Shown one piece after another: positions 51,820-61,840 of a stretch of 64,000 bases of DNA; position 1 is the stretch's first letter; each line of letters starts with the position of its first letter. The position numbers were made by a program, and so were the translations under genes. The stretch is from Antarcticibacterium sp. 1MA-6-2 (GTDB lineage Bacteria > Bacteroidota > Bacteroidia > Flavobacteriales > Flavobacteriaceae). The notes under the pieces are model-generated. The model saw nothing but the letters and a program-made list of their open reading frames with translations, was not told the DNA's origin and made no database searches. The stretch covers positions 4,319,005 to 4,383,004 of the forward strand of contig NZ_CP091036.1 of assembly GCF_021535135.1 (NCBI RefSeq), read 5' to 3'.

Positions 51820-53358
51820 ATGAAAAGAAAAATAGTGATAGATTCAGCGAAAATAGTATTACGAAATTTAAATTTAAAAGATTACGAGGAATTAAAGATC
51901 TCCATGATCAAAAGCTATAAAACCATGGCCGATGAATATTGGAGCAAGGCAGAAATTAAAACTCTTATAAATAAATTTCCTGATGGCCAGTTCTGTATTG
52001 AAATTGATGGAAAAATCGCAGGTTGCGCTTTGTCTATCATTGTAGATTATGACAAGTTTGATGCGAATCATAAGTACGAAGATATTATTGGAGGAGAGAA
52101 TTTTTCTACTCATTCCAAGATTGGAGATGTGCTGTATGGAATAGATGTCTTTATTCATCCCGATTACCGTGGAATGCGGTTGGGCAGGAGGTTATATGAG
52201 GCCCGAAAAGAACTATGTGAGCAATTAAACCTTAAGTCCATAATCTTTGGAGGCCGTATCCCCAACTATGCTACCTATGCTGAGGAGCTCACCCCCAAAA
52301 AATATATTGATAAAGTCAAACTAAAAGAGATCCATGATCCTGTTTTGTCTTTCCAGTTATCCAACGATTTTCACGTAAAAAAAGTTATAAAAGGATATTT
52401 ACCCGGTGATGAGGACAGCAAGGAATATGCGACTTTAATGGAGTGGAATAACATCTACTACACCAAGGAGAAGAAGCTTATAGACACAAAGAAAACAGTA
52501 GTGCGTCTGGGTTTGGTACAGTGGCAAATGAGGTTGTTTAAAGATTATGAAGCCTTAATTTCCCAAATTGAATTCTTTGTAGATGCAGTAAGTGATTATC
52601 AAAGTGATTTTATCCTTTTTCCAGAGCTTTTTAATGCACCGCTTATGGCTCAATTCAATCATATGAATGAGGCCGAAGCTATTAGAGGATTATCTTCTTA
52701 TACGGAAAGACTTCTGGAAACGTTCAGAGAATTTGCTATAAACTATAACATCAACATTATTACCGGAAGTATGCCGCAGGTGCAGGGGGAACATATGCAT
52801 AACGTAGGTTTTCTTTGCCGCAGGGATGGTAGTTATGAAAAGTATGAAAAATTGCACATTACTCCGGCTGAAGAATCTGCCTGGGGAATGAAGGGAGGCT
52901 CCAAACTTACCACCTTTGATACAGATTGCGGTAAAATAGGTGTGCTTATATGTTACGATGTAGAATTTCCTGAATTGCCAAGACTTCTTGCAGAAGAAGG
53001 AATGAATATACTTTTTGTGCCTTTTATGACCGATACACAAAATGGTTATTCCCGGGTTAAGATTTGCGCACAATCCAGGGCGGTAGAAAATGAGTGCTAT
53101 GTTGCCATAGCAGGCTCTGTAGGGAATTTGCCTAAGGTTAATAATATGGATATTCAATACGCTCAAAGTGCGGTCTTTACACCATCAGATTTTTCCTTTC
53201 CAGTAAATGGAATTAAAGCTGAAGCAACTCCCAATACTGAAAGTACTTTGCTGGTAGATGTAGACCTGGATTTACTCAAGGAACTTCATGCCTTTGGAAG
53301 TGTTAGGAATATGAAGGACAGGCGTAAAGATTTGTATTCCCTGAAGAGGAAGAAATAG
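51820..53358 (+). CDS. GNAT acetyltransferase fused to a carbon-nitrogen hydrolase (nitrilase superfamily)
   Basis: A 512-aa fusion. Residues of about 8-190 form a GNAT domain (VFIHPDYRGMRLGRRLYEAR). Residues of about 225-505 form a nitrilase-type domain with the complete catalytic set Glu269 (FILFPELFN), Lys344 (YEKLHITPAEE) and Cys378 (IGVLICYDVEFPE). Homologous fusions are widespread and annotated as bifunctional GNAT/CN hydrolases; the physiological amide substrate is unknown. The gene is intact and longer than most genes in the window. It stands alone upstream of the arginine operon. Confidence 0.9.
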   Translation: MKRKIVIDSAKIVLRNLNLKDYEELKISMIKSYKTMADEYWSKAEIKTLINKFPDGQFCIEIDGKIAGCALSIIVDYDKFDANHKYEDIIGGENFSTHSKIGDVLYGIDVFIHPDYRGMRLGRRLYEARKELCEQLNLKSIIFGGRIPNYATYAEELTPKKYIDKVKLKEIHDPVLSFQLSNDFHVKKVIKGYLPGDEDSKEYATLMEWNNIYYTKEKKLIDTKKTVVRLGLVQWQMRLFKDYEALISQIEFFVDAVSDYQSDFILFPELFNAPLMAQFNHMNEAEAIRGLSSYTERLLETFREFAINYNINIITGSMPQVQGEHMHNVGFLCRRDGSYEKYEKLHITPAEESAWGMKGGSKLTTFDTDCGKIGVLICYDVEFPELPRLLAEEGMNILFVPFMTDTQNGYSRVKICAQSRAVENECYVAIAGSVGNLPKVNNMDIQYAQSAVFTPSDFSFPVNGIKAEATPNTESTLLVDVDLDLLKELHAFGSVRNMKDRRKDLYSLKRKK

Positions 53359-53850
53359 CATTACATTATGATGGGACATTCTAAAAACTGTTTTACGTCA
53401 ACCTGAACTTGTTTCAGGTTCTAATACTATTTTGTTATAGGGGAAGTTAGTCCTGAAACAAATTAAGAATGACGTTTGTGAGATTTTTCAGAAGGCAACC
53501 TATATTTTTTGCCTTCATTTGTTGTGAGTTATTAAATTTTATATACATTTACAATATGATTACAATTAGTCAAATAATTAGACCCAGTTTCCGCCGCCGG
53601 ATTTTCATCCGTCGGTAAGGACAATCTTGTCACGGGCTTTCTACTAATTAATTTGATAATTATTCTATCTTGAAACACATTACCAGCATATTTAATAAAT
53701 TTTATTTCAGATTTTTTCCTGAAATGTCACCGATGCCCAGGTATTTCCCTCGCACGTAAGTGCGTATATATCTCTATGGAACTTAGGTGAGTCCGGTTCT
53801 TCTCTCAAAAACAACAATTCTGAAATTTTTAAACCTTAATCCTTTAGCAG
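53359..53850. other. Intergenic region upstream of the arginine operon
   Basis: A 492-base stretch before the first gene of the operon. It holds the diverged CGTCA/TGACG palindromic repeat at 53395-53476 and, near 53585-53620, a GC-rich patch with a CCGCCGGAT/ATCCGTCGG inverted repeat. It probably contains the operon promoter and any arginine-responsive operator, but I could not identify an ArgR-like box. Confidence 0.45.
53395..53476. repeat. Diverged CGTCA...TGACG palindromic repeat
   Basis: Starts ACGTCAACCTGAAC with CCTGAACTTGTTTCAGG as an inner hairpin, and ends TCCTGAAACAAATTAAGAATGACG. It is the same architecture as the element at 58848-58914 (outer CGTCA/TGACG arms and inner CCTGAA/TTCAGG arms). 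Both are in intergenic DNA of the arginine region. Confidence 0.75.
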
Positions 53851-54478
53851 ATGAAAATTGTCATTGCTAACCAATCACATGCGAGTTACGCTGAAGTAAT
53901 TTGCGACACCATAGAAGAATCAGCCAGAGTTCGCGGCACAGGAATCGCCCGCCGAACTCCGGAATACATTCTTACCAAGATGCAAAACGGAAATGCTATC
54001 ATAGCTCTTGATGGTGAAAAATTTGTTTAGTTTTGCTATATCGAGGTGTGGAGCCACGAGAAATTTGTAGCCAATTCAGGTTTGATCGTTCATCCCGATT
54101 ATAGAAATCAGGGGCTCGCAAAGGATATTAAAAAAGCTGTTTTTGAACATTCAAGAAAGAAATATCCCAATGCCAAGATATTTGGTATAACCACAGGATT
54201 GGCGGTCATGAAGATCAATTACGAATTGGGATATCAACCTCAGAGTTACTTTTTCTGAATTAACCGATGATGAAAGCTTCTGGAAAGGCTGCCAAACCTG
54301 TAAGAACTATGATATCCTTACCCGAACAGATCGTAAGATGTGTTTGTGCATAAACATGATGTATGATCCTGCTAAAAAGGTAAAACCTAAAGAAGATAAA
54401 AAATTCGACGGGAAAGCTTTTACCAGATTGAAGAGCATTAAGAACACGCTTTTCAGTAAAAAAGAAAAAGTGGAGTAG
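53851..54478 (+). CDS. GNAT N-acetyltransferase at the head of the arginine operon (apparent stop and frameshift)
   Basis: About 208 aa: VRGTGIARRTPEYILTKMQN, IVHPDYRNQGLAKDIKKAVF (acetyl-CoA site), KIFGITTGLAVMKINYELGY and a Cys-rich tail (WKGCQTCKNYDILTRTDRKM). An in-frame TAG at 54028-54030 lies in GTTTAGT, where GCCGGT would give KFAGFCYIEVW. ATAAAC at 54350-54355, where ACCGGC is expected, reads CLCIN instead of CLCTG. Both are RCCGGY lesions. A separate frameshift lies near 54246 (YQP/VTFSELTDD). Position suggests the acylating first step (glutamate N-acylation), but that is inference. Confidence 0.78.
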
Positions 54479-54520
54479 GGACATGCTTTACTTCTAATTC
54501 CCTGGTGGAATTGGAGAGCA

Positions 54521-54600
54521 CCACTCCGTCCTTCGGACACCCCTCCAGCGGAGGGAAAGGCCACCCTGTCCTTCGGACACCCCTCCAGCGGAGGGGAATA
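54521..54600. repeat. Two units of the GC-rich double-hairpin repeat
   Basis: Two tandem copies of the 8061-8165 family (CCTTCGGACACCCCTCC core), here with the second palindrome split as CCCTCC-AGC-GGAGGG. They lie between the GNAT gene and argG inside the operon, so they would be transcribed. Confidence 0.85.
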
Positions 54601-54632
54601 AATAAAAAGTAGAATAGCAGAAAAAAATAAAA

Positions 54633-55821
54633 ATGAAAAAAGTAGTAATAGCATACAGTGGGGGACTTGATACGTCCTACTGCGCAAAATATTTATCTAA
54701 AGAAGAAAACTTTGAAGTCCACGCGGTTAGTGTGAATACTAAGCGGATTTTCAGCAGAAGAAATAGAGAAAATTGGTGATAATGCACGTAAAATTGGAGC
54801 AGCATCATACAAGAATATTGATGCCGTTTCTTCCTTTTATCAGAAGGTAGTAAAATACCTGATTTTTGGAAACGTTCTAAAAAATGATACTTATCCACTT
54901 TCAGTAAGTGCCGAAAGGATTATTCAGGCCATTGAAATAGTAAATTTCGCTAAAGAGATAGATGCGGAATATATTGCCCACGGCAGTACAGGCGCAGGAA
55001 ATGACCAGGTAAGATTTGATATGATCTTTCAAATTCTCGCTCCCGGTATAAAAATAATTACTCCTATCCGGGATAAGAAACTTACAAGGCAGGAGGAGAT
55101 CGAATACCTGCAGGCGAATGGCGTAGATATGAATTGGGAGAAAGCGAAGTATTCAATCAATAAAGGATTATGGGGTACCAGTGTGGGTGGTGCAGAAACT
55201 TTGACTTCTCATAAAGCCCTGCCAGATTCTGCTTACCCTTCTCAACTTCAGGAACAGGAACCACAGCAGGTAAGTCTTGAGTTTACTAAAGGTGAATTAA
55301 CAGGAGTTAACGGTAAAAAGAGTACACCCGAGAAAAATATAGAAATTCTTGAAGGTATTGCATCAAAATATGCCATAGGAAGAGACATTCACGTAGGGGA
55401 CACCATTATTGGAATTAAGGGTAGAGTGGGTTTTGAAGCCGCAGCCGCTTTAATTACTCTTAAAGCTCATCATTTACTGGAAAAACATACATTGAGTAAA
55501 TGGCAACTTCAGCATAAAGATTATGTAGCCAACTGGTACGGAACGCATTTGCACGAAGGACAGTATCTGGATCCGGTGATGAGAGATTTTGAAGCCTTTC
55601 TTCAAAGCTCACAGGAGCAGGTTACAGGAACAGTTTACGTGAGCTTACACCCCTATCGATTTATTCTAGATGGAATTGAATCTCCAAACGATCTTATGAA
55701 TTCCGGTTTTGGAAAATACGGAGAAGAAAATAATGCCTGGACTGCAGATGATGCCAAGGGCTTTATAAAAATTCTGGCCAATCCGGGAAAAATTGCTCAG
55801 CACGTAAAACAAAACCAATGA
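54633..55821 (+). CDS. argG: Argininosuccinate synthase (frame broken at 54741)
   Basis: About 396 aa; ligates citrulline and aspartate with ATP. KKVVIAYSGGLDTSYCAKYL is the PP-loop; EYIAHGSTGAGNDQVRFD, ITPIRDKKLTRQEEIEYL and INKGLWGTSVGGAETL follow. The break at 54738-54744 (ACTAAGC) is an RCCGGY lesion seen on the opposite strand: ACCGGC restores SVNTGGFSAEEIEKIG, the invariant start of the linker. The apparent start at 55021 is internal. The stop overlaps the argC ATG by four bases. Confidence 0.95.
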
Positions 55822-56783
55822 TTGAAGCAGGAATAATAGGAGGCGCAGGCTATACAGCGGGAGAACTTATTAGAATATTGTTGCGTCATCCCGAAGTAAA
55901 CCTCAATTTTATTTACAGCACATCCCAGGCAGGTAAACCTGTAGCCAGTATTCATCAGGACCTTCTTGGAGAAACCGACTTAAAATTTAATGGAGAAATT
56001 AATTCAAATGCAGATGTGGTTTTTCTTTGCCTCGGGCATGGGAACTCAAAAAAATTCCTTGCGGAGAATACTTTTTCAGAAAAAACAAAAATTGTAGATC
56101 TAAGTACAGATTTCAGGATCTCTGCGGATGATCATTCATTCGTTTATGGATTACCGGAGACTAAAAGAGAAGAAATTTCGGCAGCTAATTATATTGCTAA
56201 TCCGGGATGTTTTGCAACGGCTATCAGCCTTGCAATTTTACCTTTGGCTTCTGAAAGTTTGCTGAAAGAGGAGGTGCACGTAAATGCTGTCACGGGTGCA
56301 ACCGGAGCAGGAACTTCTTTATCTGAAACTACTCATTTCACCTGGAGAGACAATAATTTCTCAGCCTATAAAGCTTTTGAACACCAGCATTTGGCAGAGA
56401 TAAAACAGAGTGTAAAAAATCTTCAGTCTGATTATTCTTCAGTAATAAATTTCATTCCGAATAGAGGAAATTTTTCCCGCGGAATCCATTGTACTGCCTA
56501 TACTGGCTTCCGCGGAGGCCTGGAAGAAGCAAAAGAGCTTTATCAGGATTTTTATAAAAATGCTGCCTTCACTTTTTTAGTTGAAGAAGAGCTGCATTTG
56601 AAGCAGGTGGTAAACACAAACAAATGTCTTGTGCGGCTTCAGAAGTTTGGAGATAAAATACTTATTACAAGTATAATTGATAATCTTTTAAAAGGAGCAT
56701 CGGGCCAGGCTGTGCAGAATATGAACCTTATGTTTGGTTTAGAAGAGACATTGGGCTTAAAGTTAAAAGCTAATTATTTTTAG
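55818..56783 (+). CDS. argC: N-acyl-gamma-glutamyl-phosphate reductase
   Basis: A 321-aa NADPH-dependent reductase: GIIGGAGYTAGELIRILLRH (Rossmann), catalytic Cys131 in ANPGCFATAISLAIL, VTGATGAGTSLSETTHF and NFSRGIHCTAYTGFRG. It converts N-acyl-glutamyl phosphate to the semialdehyde in arginine synthesis. The ATG overlaps the argG stop (ATGA). The gene is intact. Whether the acyl group is acetyl or, as reported for some Bacteroidota, succinyl cannot be read from this protein. Confidence 0.95.
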   Translation: MIEAGIIGGAGYTAGELIRILLRHPEVNLNFIYSTSQAGKPVASIHQDLLGETDLKFNGEINSNADVVFLCLGHGNSKKFLAENTFSEKTKIVDLSTDFRISADDHSFVYGLPETKREEISAANYIANPGCFATAISLAILPLASESLLKEEVHVNAVTGATGAGTSLSETTHFTWRDNNFSAYKAFEHQHLAEIKQSVKNLQSDYSSVINFIPNRGNFSRGIHCTAYTGFRGGLEEAKELYQDFYKNAAFTFLVEEELHLKQVVNTNKCLVRLQKFGDKILITSIIDNLLKGASGQAVQNMNLMFGLEETLGLKLKANYF

Positions 56784-56803
56784 ATAACCAAGATGTCGCG
56801 ATC

Positions 56804-56836
56804 AGACCTCACAGGTTTTTAAAACCTGTGAGGTCT
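56804..56836. repeat. 33-bp palindrome of the CCTCACAGG family, copy 1
   Basis: AGACCTCACAGGTTTTT and its near-perfect inverse form a 16-bp stem with almost no loop, between argC and proC. Similar copies are at 58807-58837 and 61841-61873. The T-rich half and the position inside an operon suggest a transcription-attenuating or mRNA-protecting hairpin, or a miniature mobile repeat. Confidence 0.9.
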
Positions 56837-56861
56837 ACACCGAGTCTATAATAAACGTCAT

Positions 56862-57659
56862 ATGAAAATAGCAATTTTGGGAGCAGGTAATTTAGGTATT
56901 TCCATAGCCAAGGGCCTTATAGTAAGCAACGCTTACACTACTTTATATCTTACCAAAAGAAAGACTGAAGATATTGAGGAGTATTCTAAGTACCCCAAGG
57001 TGTCGGTTACCAAGAGCAATCGGGAGGCTGTACAAAATTCGGATATTCTCATTTTTGCCGTTCAGCCTAAACAAATCGAAGGAATACTTCAGGAAATAAA
57101 AGAAGATTTATCTGAAAAGCACGTAATTATCTCAACCATTACAGGGGTTAGTGTTGCGAGAATTGAAGATTTAGTTGGAAATCACTTTATAATTCGTGCT
57201 ATGCCAAATACTGCAATTGCAGTTAAGAAGTCCATGACCTGCCTGTGCAGTAACGAGAAAGGCCAAAAGTGGCTGGCAGTAGCAGAGGCAATTTTTAACA
57301 GAATGGGAGCAACGATGATAATTCCCGAAAATAAAATGCAGGCAGCAACTGTAATTTGTGCAAGTGGAGTAGCTTTCTGGATGCGCTTGATAAGAGCTAC
57401 TACACAAAGTGCAGTTCAGCTTGGATTTGACGCAAAAGAGGCACAGGAGCTTTCTATGCAAACCTGTCTTGGTGCAGCGAGTCTCTTAATAGAATCAGGA
57501 AAACATCCTGAAGAGGAAATTGATAAAGTTACAACTCCAATGGGTTGTACTATAGAAGGTCTTAACGAAATGGAACACCACGGATTAAGTTCTTCGCTCA
57601 TCAGAGGAATGCAGGCTTCTTTCAGGAAAATCAATAACATATCAAATACCGCATCATGA
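56862..57659 (+). CDS. proC: Pyrroline-5-carboxylate reductase
   Basis: A 265-aa NAD(P)H-dependent enzyme making proline from pyrroline-5-carboxylate: MKIAILGAGNLGISIAKGL, ILIFAVQPKQIEGIL, HFIIRAMPNTAIAVKKSMTC and the C-terminal VTTPMGCTIEGLNEMEHHGL. Inclusion in the arginine operon links the two glutamate-derived pathways and is common in Bacteroidota. Its end overlaps the argD ATG by four bases. The gene is intact. Confidence 0.94.
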   Translation: MKIAILGAGNLGISIAKGLIVSNAYTTLYLTKRKTEDIEEYSKYPKVSVTKSNREAVQNSDILIFAVQPKQIEGILQEIKEDLSEKHVIISTITGVSVARIEDLVGNHFIIRAMPNTAIAVKKSMTCLCSNEKGQKWLAVAEAIFNRMGATMIIPENKMQAATVICASGVAFWMRLIRATTQSAVQLGFDAKEAQELSMQTCLGAASLLIESGKHPEEEIDKVTTPMGCTIEGLNEMEHHGLSSSLIRGMQASFRKINNISNTAS

Positions 57660-58792
57660 AATTATTTGACGTTTACCCCCTTTATAACATTACTCCGGTA
57701 AAGGGCGAAGGACTTTTTGTATACGACGAAGACGGAACGAAATACCTGGATCTTTACGGTGGCCACGCCGTTATTTCTATAGGTCATTCTAATCCTACAT
57801 ACGTAAATGCAGTGAAGGATCAGGTAGAGAAACTGGGATTTTATTCTAATTCAATAAAAAATCCTTTGCAGGAGAAATTGGCAGAAAAACTGGAAAAGGT
57901 GTCGGGCTGCAGTAATTACAGCCTTTTTTTATGCAACTCGGGGGCTGAAGCCAATGAAAATGCCTTAAAACTTGCTTCTTTTCACACCGGGAGATCTAAA
58001 ATAATTTATTTTGACAAAGGTTTTCACGGAAGAACATCCGGCGCTGTTGCAGTGACCGATAATCCCTCTATACAGGCTCCTTTTAATTCTCAGCATGCGG
58101 TTGCAAAACTTGCTTTTGATGATGTTGATGCACTGGAAATGGAGTTAAAAAAGGAAGATGTTGCCGCCGTTATTTTTGAAATAATAAGAGGAGTTGGTGG
58201 TCTTGAAGAAGCTTCAACAGATTTTTATAAAGCAGCTTCAGAATTGTGTGAAAAGTACGGAACAGTTTTAATTGCAGATGAGGTGCAATCCGGCTACGGC
58301 CGTACCGGAGATTTTTTCGCTTTTCAGAAACACGGAATAAGGCCAGATATTATTTCCATAGCAAAAGGAATGGCTAACGGCTTTCCTGTTGGAGGAATTT
58401 TAATCGATCAGAAGATACAGCCAAAGCACGGATTATTAGGAACAACATTTGGCGGAAATCATTTAGCCTGTGCAGCGGGAATTTCAGTTCTTGAGGTGAT
58501 CGAAGAAGAAAACCTTCTCCAAAACGCTTATGCTCTGTACGAATATGTAGAGGAGAAATCAGCTGAAATTCCGCAGATAAAGAAGCTGTATGGAAGAGGG
58601 CTGATGATAGGACTGGAATTTGATTTTGAAATTGCTGCTTTAAGAAAGGAGCTTCTGTTTACACATCATATTTTTACAGGAGCATCTTCCAATAAAAAGC
58701 AACTTAGAATTTTACCTCCATTAAATATTGGAAAAGAACATTTTGATACTTTTTTCGAAGCATTAAAAAGTGCTTTGAAAAATTTTAATTGA
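57656..58792 (+). CDS. argD: Acylornithine aminotransferase (class III)
   Basis: A 378-aa PLP aminotransferase: DLYGGHAVISIGHSNPTYVN, SNSIKNPLQEKLAEKLEKVS, GFHGRTSGAVAVTDNPSIQ, LIADEVQSGYGRTGDFFAF and the PLP lysine Lys237 in SIAKGMANGFPVGG. It converts N-acyl-glutamate semialdehyde to N-acylornithine. The ATG overlaps the proC stop. The gene is intact. Confidence 0.95.
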   Translation: MKLFDVYPLYNITPVKGEGLFVYDEDGTKYLDLYGGHAVISIGHSNPTYVNAVKDQVEKLGFYSNSIKNPLQEKLAEKLEKVSGCSNYSLFLCNSGAEANENALKLASFHTGRSKIIYFDKGFHGRTSGAVAVTDNPSIQAPFNSQHAVAKLAFDDVDALEMELKKEDVAAVIFEIIRGVGGLEEASTDFYKAASELCEKYGTVLIADEVQSGYGRTGDFFAFQKHGIRPDIISIAKGMANGFPVGGILIDQKIQPKHGLLGTTFGGNHLACAAGISVLEVIEEENLLQNAYALYEYVEEKSAEIPQIKKLYGRGLMIGLEFDFEIAALRKELLFTHHIFTGASSNKKQLRILPPLNIGKEHFDTFFEALKSALKNFN

Positions 58793-58806
58793 ATTTAGAG
58801 GATCTA

Positions 58807-58837
58807 AACCTCACAGGTTTTAAAAACCTGTGAGGTT
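58807..58837. repeat. Palindrome of the CCTCACAGG family, copy 2
   Basis: AACCTCACAGGTTTT and its inverse form a stem between argD and argF', 12 bases after the argD stop. The 3' arm continues into a T-run (GGTTTTTT), which makes it look like a terminator, though the operon continues. Confidence 0.88.
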
Positions 58838-58847
58838 TTTTAAAATT

Positions 58848-58914
58848 ACGTCATCCTGAACTCGTTTCAGGATCAGATAAAGTTAGAAACTGAAATAAAT
58901 TCAGCCTGACGTCA
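58848..58914. repeat. CGTCATCCTGAA palindromic repeat
   Basis: Outer arms ACGTCATCCTGAA and TTCAGCCTGACGTCA with an inner CCTGAACTC...CAGGATC hairpin. It lies between argD and argF', directly after copy 2 of the CCTCACAGG palindrome. A diverged relative is at 53395-53476. Repeats of this form are widely scattered in bacterial genomes. Confidence 0.82.
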
Positions 58915-58941
58915 AATTATCTTTAAACCAAAAGAATAAAA

Positions 58942-59900
58942 ATGAACAATTACATCAGCATATCAGATATTGAGAATTTACCTGAGATTATTGAAGAAGC
59001 CCTTCAGCTAAAAAGTAATAATTCCGCAGCTGAAGCAGGAAAAGGAAAGACTTTGGGAATGCTTTTTTTAATCCCAGCCTGCGTACCCGTTTGAGTACAG
59101 AAAAAGCCGCAAAACTTCTTGGAATGGAGGTGATGGTGATGAATGCTGACAAAGATGGGTGGGCGCTTGAGTTTGAGGATGGAGCTGTAATGGATTCTAA
59201 TAAAGCTGAACACATAAAAGAAGCTGCGGGTGTTTTGTCACAGTACTGCGATATTATTGCGGTACGGGCTTTCCCGGGATTGGCTGACAGGGATAAGGAT
59301 GAAACGGAGCAGGTGATTTCCAGCTTTGTAAAATATGCTTCGGTACCAGTAGTAAATCTGGAAAGTGCTACTTATCATCCGCTACAGGCTTTGACTGATG
59401 CTATTACAGTTACAGAGTTGAAAAAAATAAAGATACCAAAGGTGGTGCTTACCTGGGCTCCGCACCCGCGGGCCTTGCCACAATCGGTACCTAATTCCTT
59501 CGTAGAGGTGATGCAAAAAATGGATGTGGACTTTGTCATTACCAATCCGGAAGGCTACGATCTTAACCCAAAGATCACCAAAAACACTCCCGTTATTCAT
59601 GATCAGGATGAGGCGCTTAAAAATGCAGATTTTGTTTACGTAAAGAACTGGAGTAGTTTTGAGGAATATGGGAAAATCCTTAACGAAGACAGATCCTGGA
59701 CATTTAGCGGCGAAAAATTGTCGAAAACCAATAATGCAAAAGTAATGCATTGTTTGCTAGTAAGAAGAAATGTTGTAATTGCAGATGAAGTTTTGGATAG
59801 TCCAAATTCAGTTGTTATTCAACAGGCAGGTAACCGGACTTTTGCTGCCCAGGCAGTTTTGAAGAGGTTGTTGGCCTTTCAACTTCCGAAGGGGGAGTGA
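58942..59900 (+). CDS. argF': N-acylornithine carbamoyltransferase (ArgF'-type) (frame broken at about 59070)
   Basis: About 319 aa: ISISDIENLPEIIEEALQLK, GMLFFNPSLRTRLSTEKAAK (carbamoyl-phosphate motif, SLRTR), MVMNADKDGWALEFEDGAV, FVKYASVPVVNLESATYHPL and LTWAPHPRALPQSVPNSF. The NPSLRTRxST motif with DGWALEFEDGAVM marks the branch that carbamoylates N-acetyl- or N-succinylornithine rather than ornithine. A T-run lacks one T (GMLFFNP), which breaks the frame; this is a homopolymer indel, and the apparent start at 59091 is internal. The substrate residue that separates acetyl from succinyl enzymes is not resolved by me. Confidence 0.9.
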
Positions 59901-59940
59901 CCACCCCGTCCTTCGGACACCCCTCCAAGGGAGGGGAATA
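59898..59940. repeat. Single unit of the GC-rich double-hairpin repeat
   Basis: One copy of the CCTTCGGACACCCCTCC family, beginning at the argF' stop codon and lying 41 bases before argB. The second palindrome reads CCCCTCC-AAG-GGAGGGG. Confidence 0.88.
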
Positions 59941-59980
59941 ATTAAAAGAAGAAAAATTGTTAGCATTAGTGGCTTAAATT

Positions 59981-60760
59981 ATGAAAAATCAAAAACTGAA
60001 AATAGTAAAAATAGGAGGGAAGCTTATTGAAAATGAAGACAGGTTAAAAGGATTTCTTCAGGATTTTTCAGAAATGGAAGGGCCAAAGATACTGGTGCAC
60101 GGCGGTGGAAATTTTGCTACGGAAATCGCTCAAAAGCTTGGCTACGAAACTAAAATGGTGGACGGCAGGAGGATCACAGATGCCGATTCTCTTAAAGTTA
60201 TAGTAATGACCTATGGTGGACTCATCAATAAAACTATTGTGGCAAAGTTACAGGCTAATAATTGCAATGCTATCGGGCTTTGTGGTGCAGATGGAAACAG
60301 TATCATCTCCAGTAAGAGGGAAGTCAAGGAAATCGACTATGGCTTTGTAGGTGATATTGAAGAAATAAATACCTCCTTCATTTCCTCTCTTTTAGAACAG
60401 CATATTACCCCCGTTTTTTCAGCTATTTCCTCCACTCTTGAAGGAGAATTACTTAATACAAACGGAGACTCAGTAGCAGCCGAACTAGCCAAAGCTATGA
60501 GTAAAGAATATGAAACAGAACTATATTTCTGTTTTGAGAAGAAAGGTGTTTTGTCTAACGCTGCAGATGATACTTCAGTAATCGAATATATAGACAGGCA
60601 GAAATATCAGGAGTTGCTGGATGAAAAGATAGTTAGTGATGGGATGTTACCTAAACTTCATAATTGCTTTCAGGCGCTGGAAAACGGCGTATCAAAGATA
60701 TATCTGGGAGATTCTGCTTTACTTCAGAATAATTCACTGCACACCGAAATCGTAAAATAA
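59981..60760 (+). CDS. argB: N-acylglutamate kinase
   Basis: A 259-aa amino-acid kinase: LKIVKIGGKLIENEDRLKGF, KILVHGGGNFATEIAQKLGY, VVDGRRITDADSLKVIVMTY and GDSVAAELAKAMSKEYETEL. It phosphorylates the side-chain carboxyl of N-acylglutamate. Its stop overlaps the argE start by one base (TAATGG), so translation is coupled. The gene is intact. Confidence 0.94.
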   Translation: MKNQKLKIVKIGGKLIENEDRLKGFLQDFSEMEGPKILVHGGGNFATEIAQKLGYETKMVDGRRITDADSLKVIVMTYGGLINKTIVAKLQANNCNAIGLCGADGNSIISSKREVKEIDYGFVGDIEEINTSFISSLLEQHITPVFSAISSTLEGELLNTNGDSVAAELAKAMSKEYETELYFCFEKKGVLSNAADDTSVIEYIDRQKYQELLDEKIVSDGMLPKLHNCFQALENGVSKIYLGDSALLQNNSLHTEIVK

Positions 60761-61826
60761 TGGAAATTAAAAATCTACAGGAAGAAGGGATTCAGCTGTT
60801 GAAAGATCTGATAGAAACCCAGTCCTTTTCGGGAGAAGAAGATAAAACTGCAGTTCTTCTGGAAAACTGGATGAAAAGCCACAATATTCCGTTTTATCGT
60901 CAATTGAACAACGTTTGGGCGGTGAACAAAAAATTCGACAAAACAAAACCCACACTTCTGCTCAACTCCCATCACGATACAGTAAAACCAAATTCTGCTT
61001 ATACCAGGGATCCTTTTAAAGCTTCTGTTGAGGACGGAAAGTTATTCGGGCTGGGAAGTAATGACGCAGGGGGTTGCCTTGTATCTTTGCTCGCAACCTT
61101 CACGTACTTCTACAATTCGGAAGAATTAAATTATAACATCCTTTTTGCCGGAACAGCTGAGGAAGAGATCAATGGCAAAAACGGAATTGCCTGTCTGCTG
61201 CCAATAATTCCCAATATAGATGTAGCAATTGTAGGTGAACCTACTTTAATGAACCTGGCAATTGCAGAAAAAGGACTGGTAGTTTTTGACGCTGTGGTAA
61301 AAGGAACTCCTTCACACGCTGCTCATCCTAATAATAACAACTCCATATATAAAGCAGCGAAAATTTTGCAGTGGTTTGAGAATTTTAAATTTGAAAAGAC
61401 CTCTGAAGCTTTGGGTGATGTTAAGCTTACAGTCACGCAGATTAATGCTAGTAGCCAACACAATGTCGTTCCCGCACAGGTGGATTTGGTGATCGATGTG
61501 AGGGTGAATGACAGCTATTCAAATTCTGAAATTGCAGAAATTCTTAAGGAAGAAGCACTGTAGACAAAATTACTCCTCGCTCGTTAAGATTAAATTCATC
61601 TTCCATTCCTGAAGATCACGATCTCGTAGTTGCGGGGAAATCTCTTGGAATGACCACTTATGGCTCTCCTACTTTGTCTGATCAGGCGATGCTTAGTTGC
61701 CCTTCGTTAAAATTAGGTCCGGGAGATTCCACAAGATCCCATTCAGCAGATGAGTTTATTTACGTGAAGGAAATTGAGGAGGGAATCGAAAAATATATAA
61801 AACTGCTTGAGAAAGCATTAAAGTAA
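60760..61826 (+). CDS. argE: M20-family deacylase, ArgE-like N-acylornithine/citrulline deacetylase (frame broken at about 61560)
   Basis: About 355 aa: LLLNSHHDTVKPNSAYTRDP (metal His and Asp), GLGSNDAGGCLVSLLATF (bridging Asp), LFAGTAEEEINGKNGIACLL (catalytic Glu and metal Glu) and GPGDSTRSHSADEFIYVKEI (final His). Members of this operon position remove the acyl group from N-acylcitrulline or N-acylornithine. The frame breaks between KEEAL and VDKITPRS near 61560; one base is missing, perhaps a G of an ACTGGT (GCACTGGTAGAC). The repaired length is normal. Confidence 0.88.
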
Positions 61827-61840
61827 ATAAGGGAAAGATT

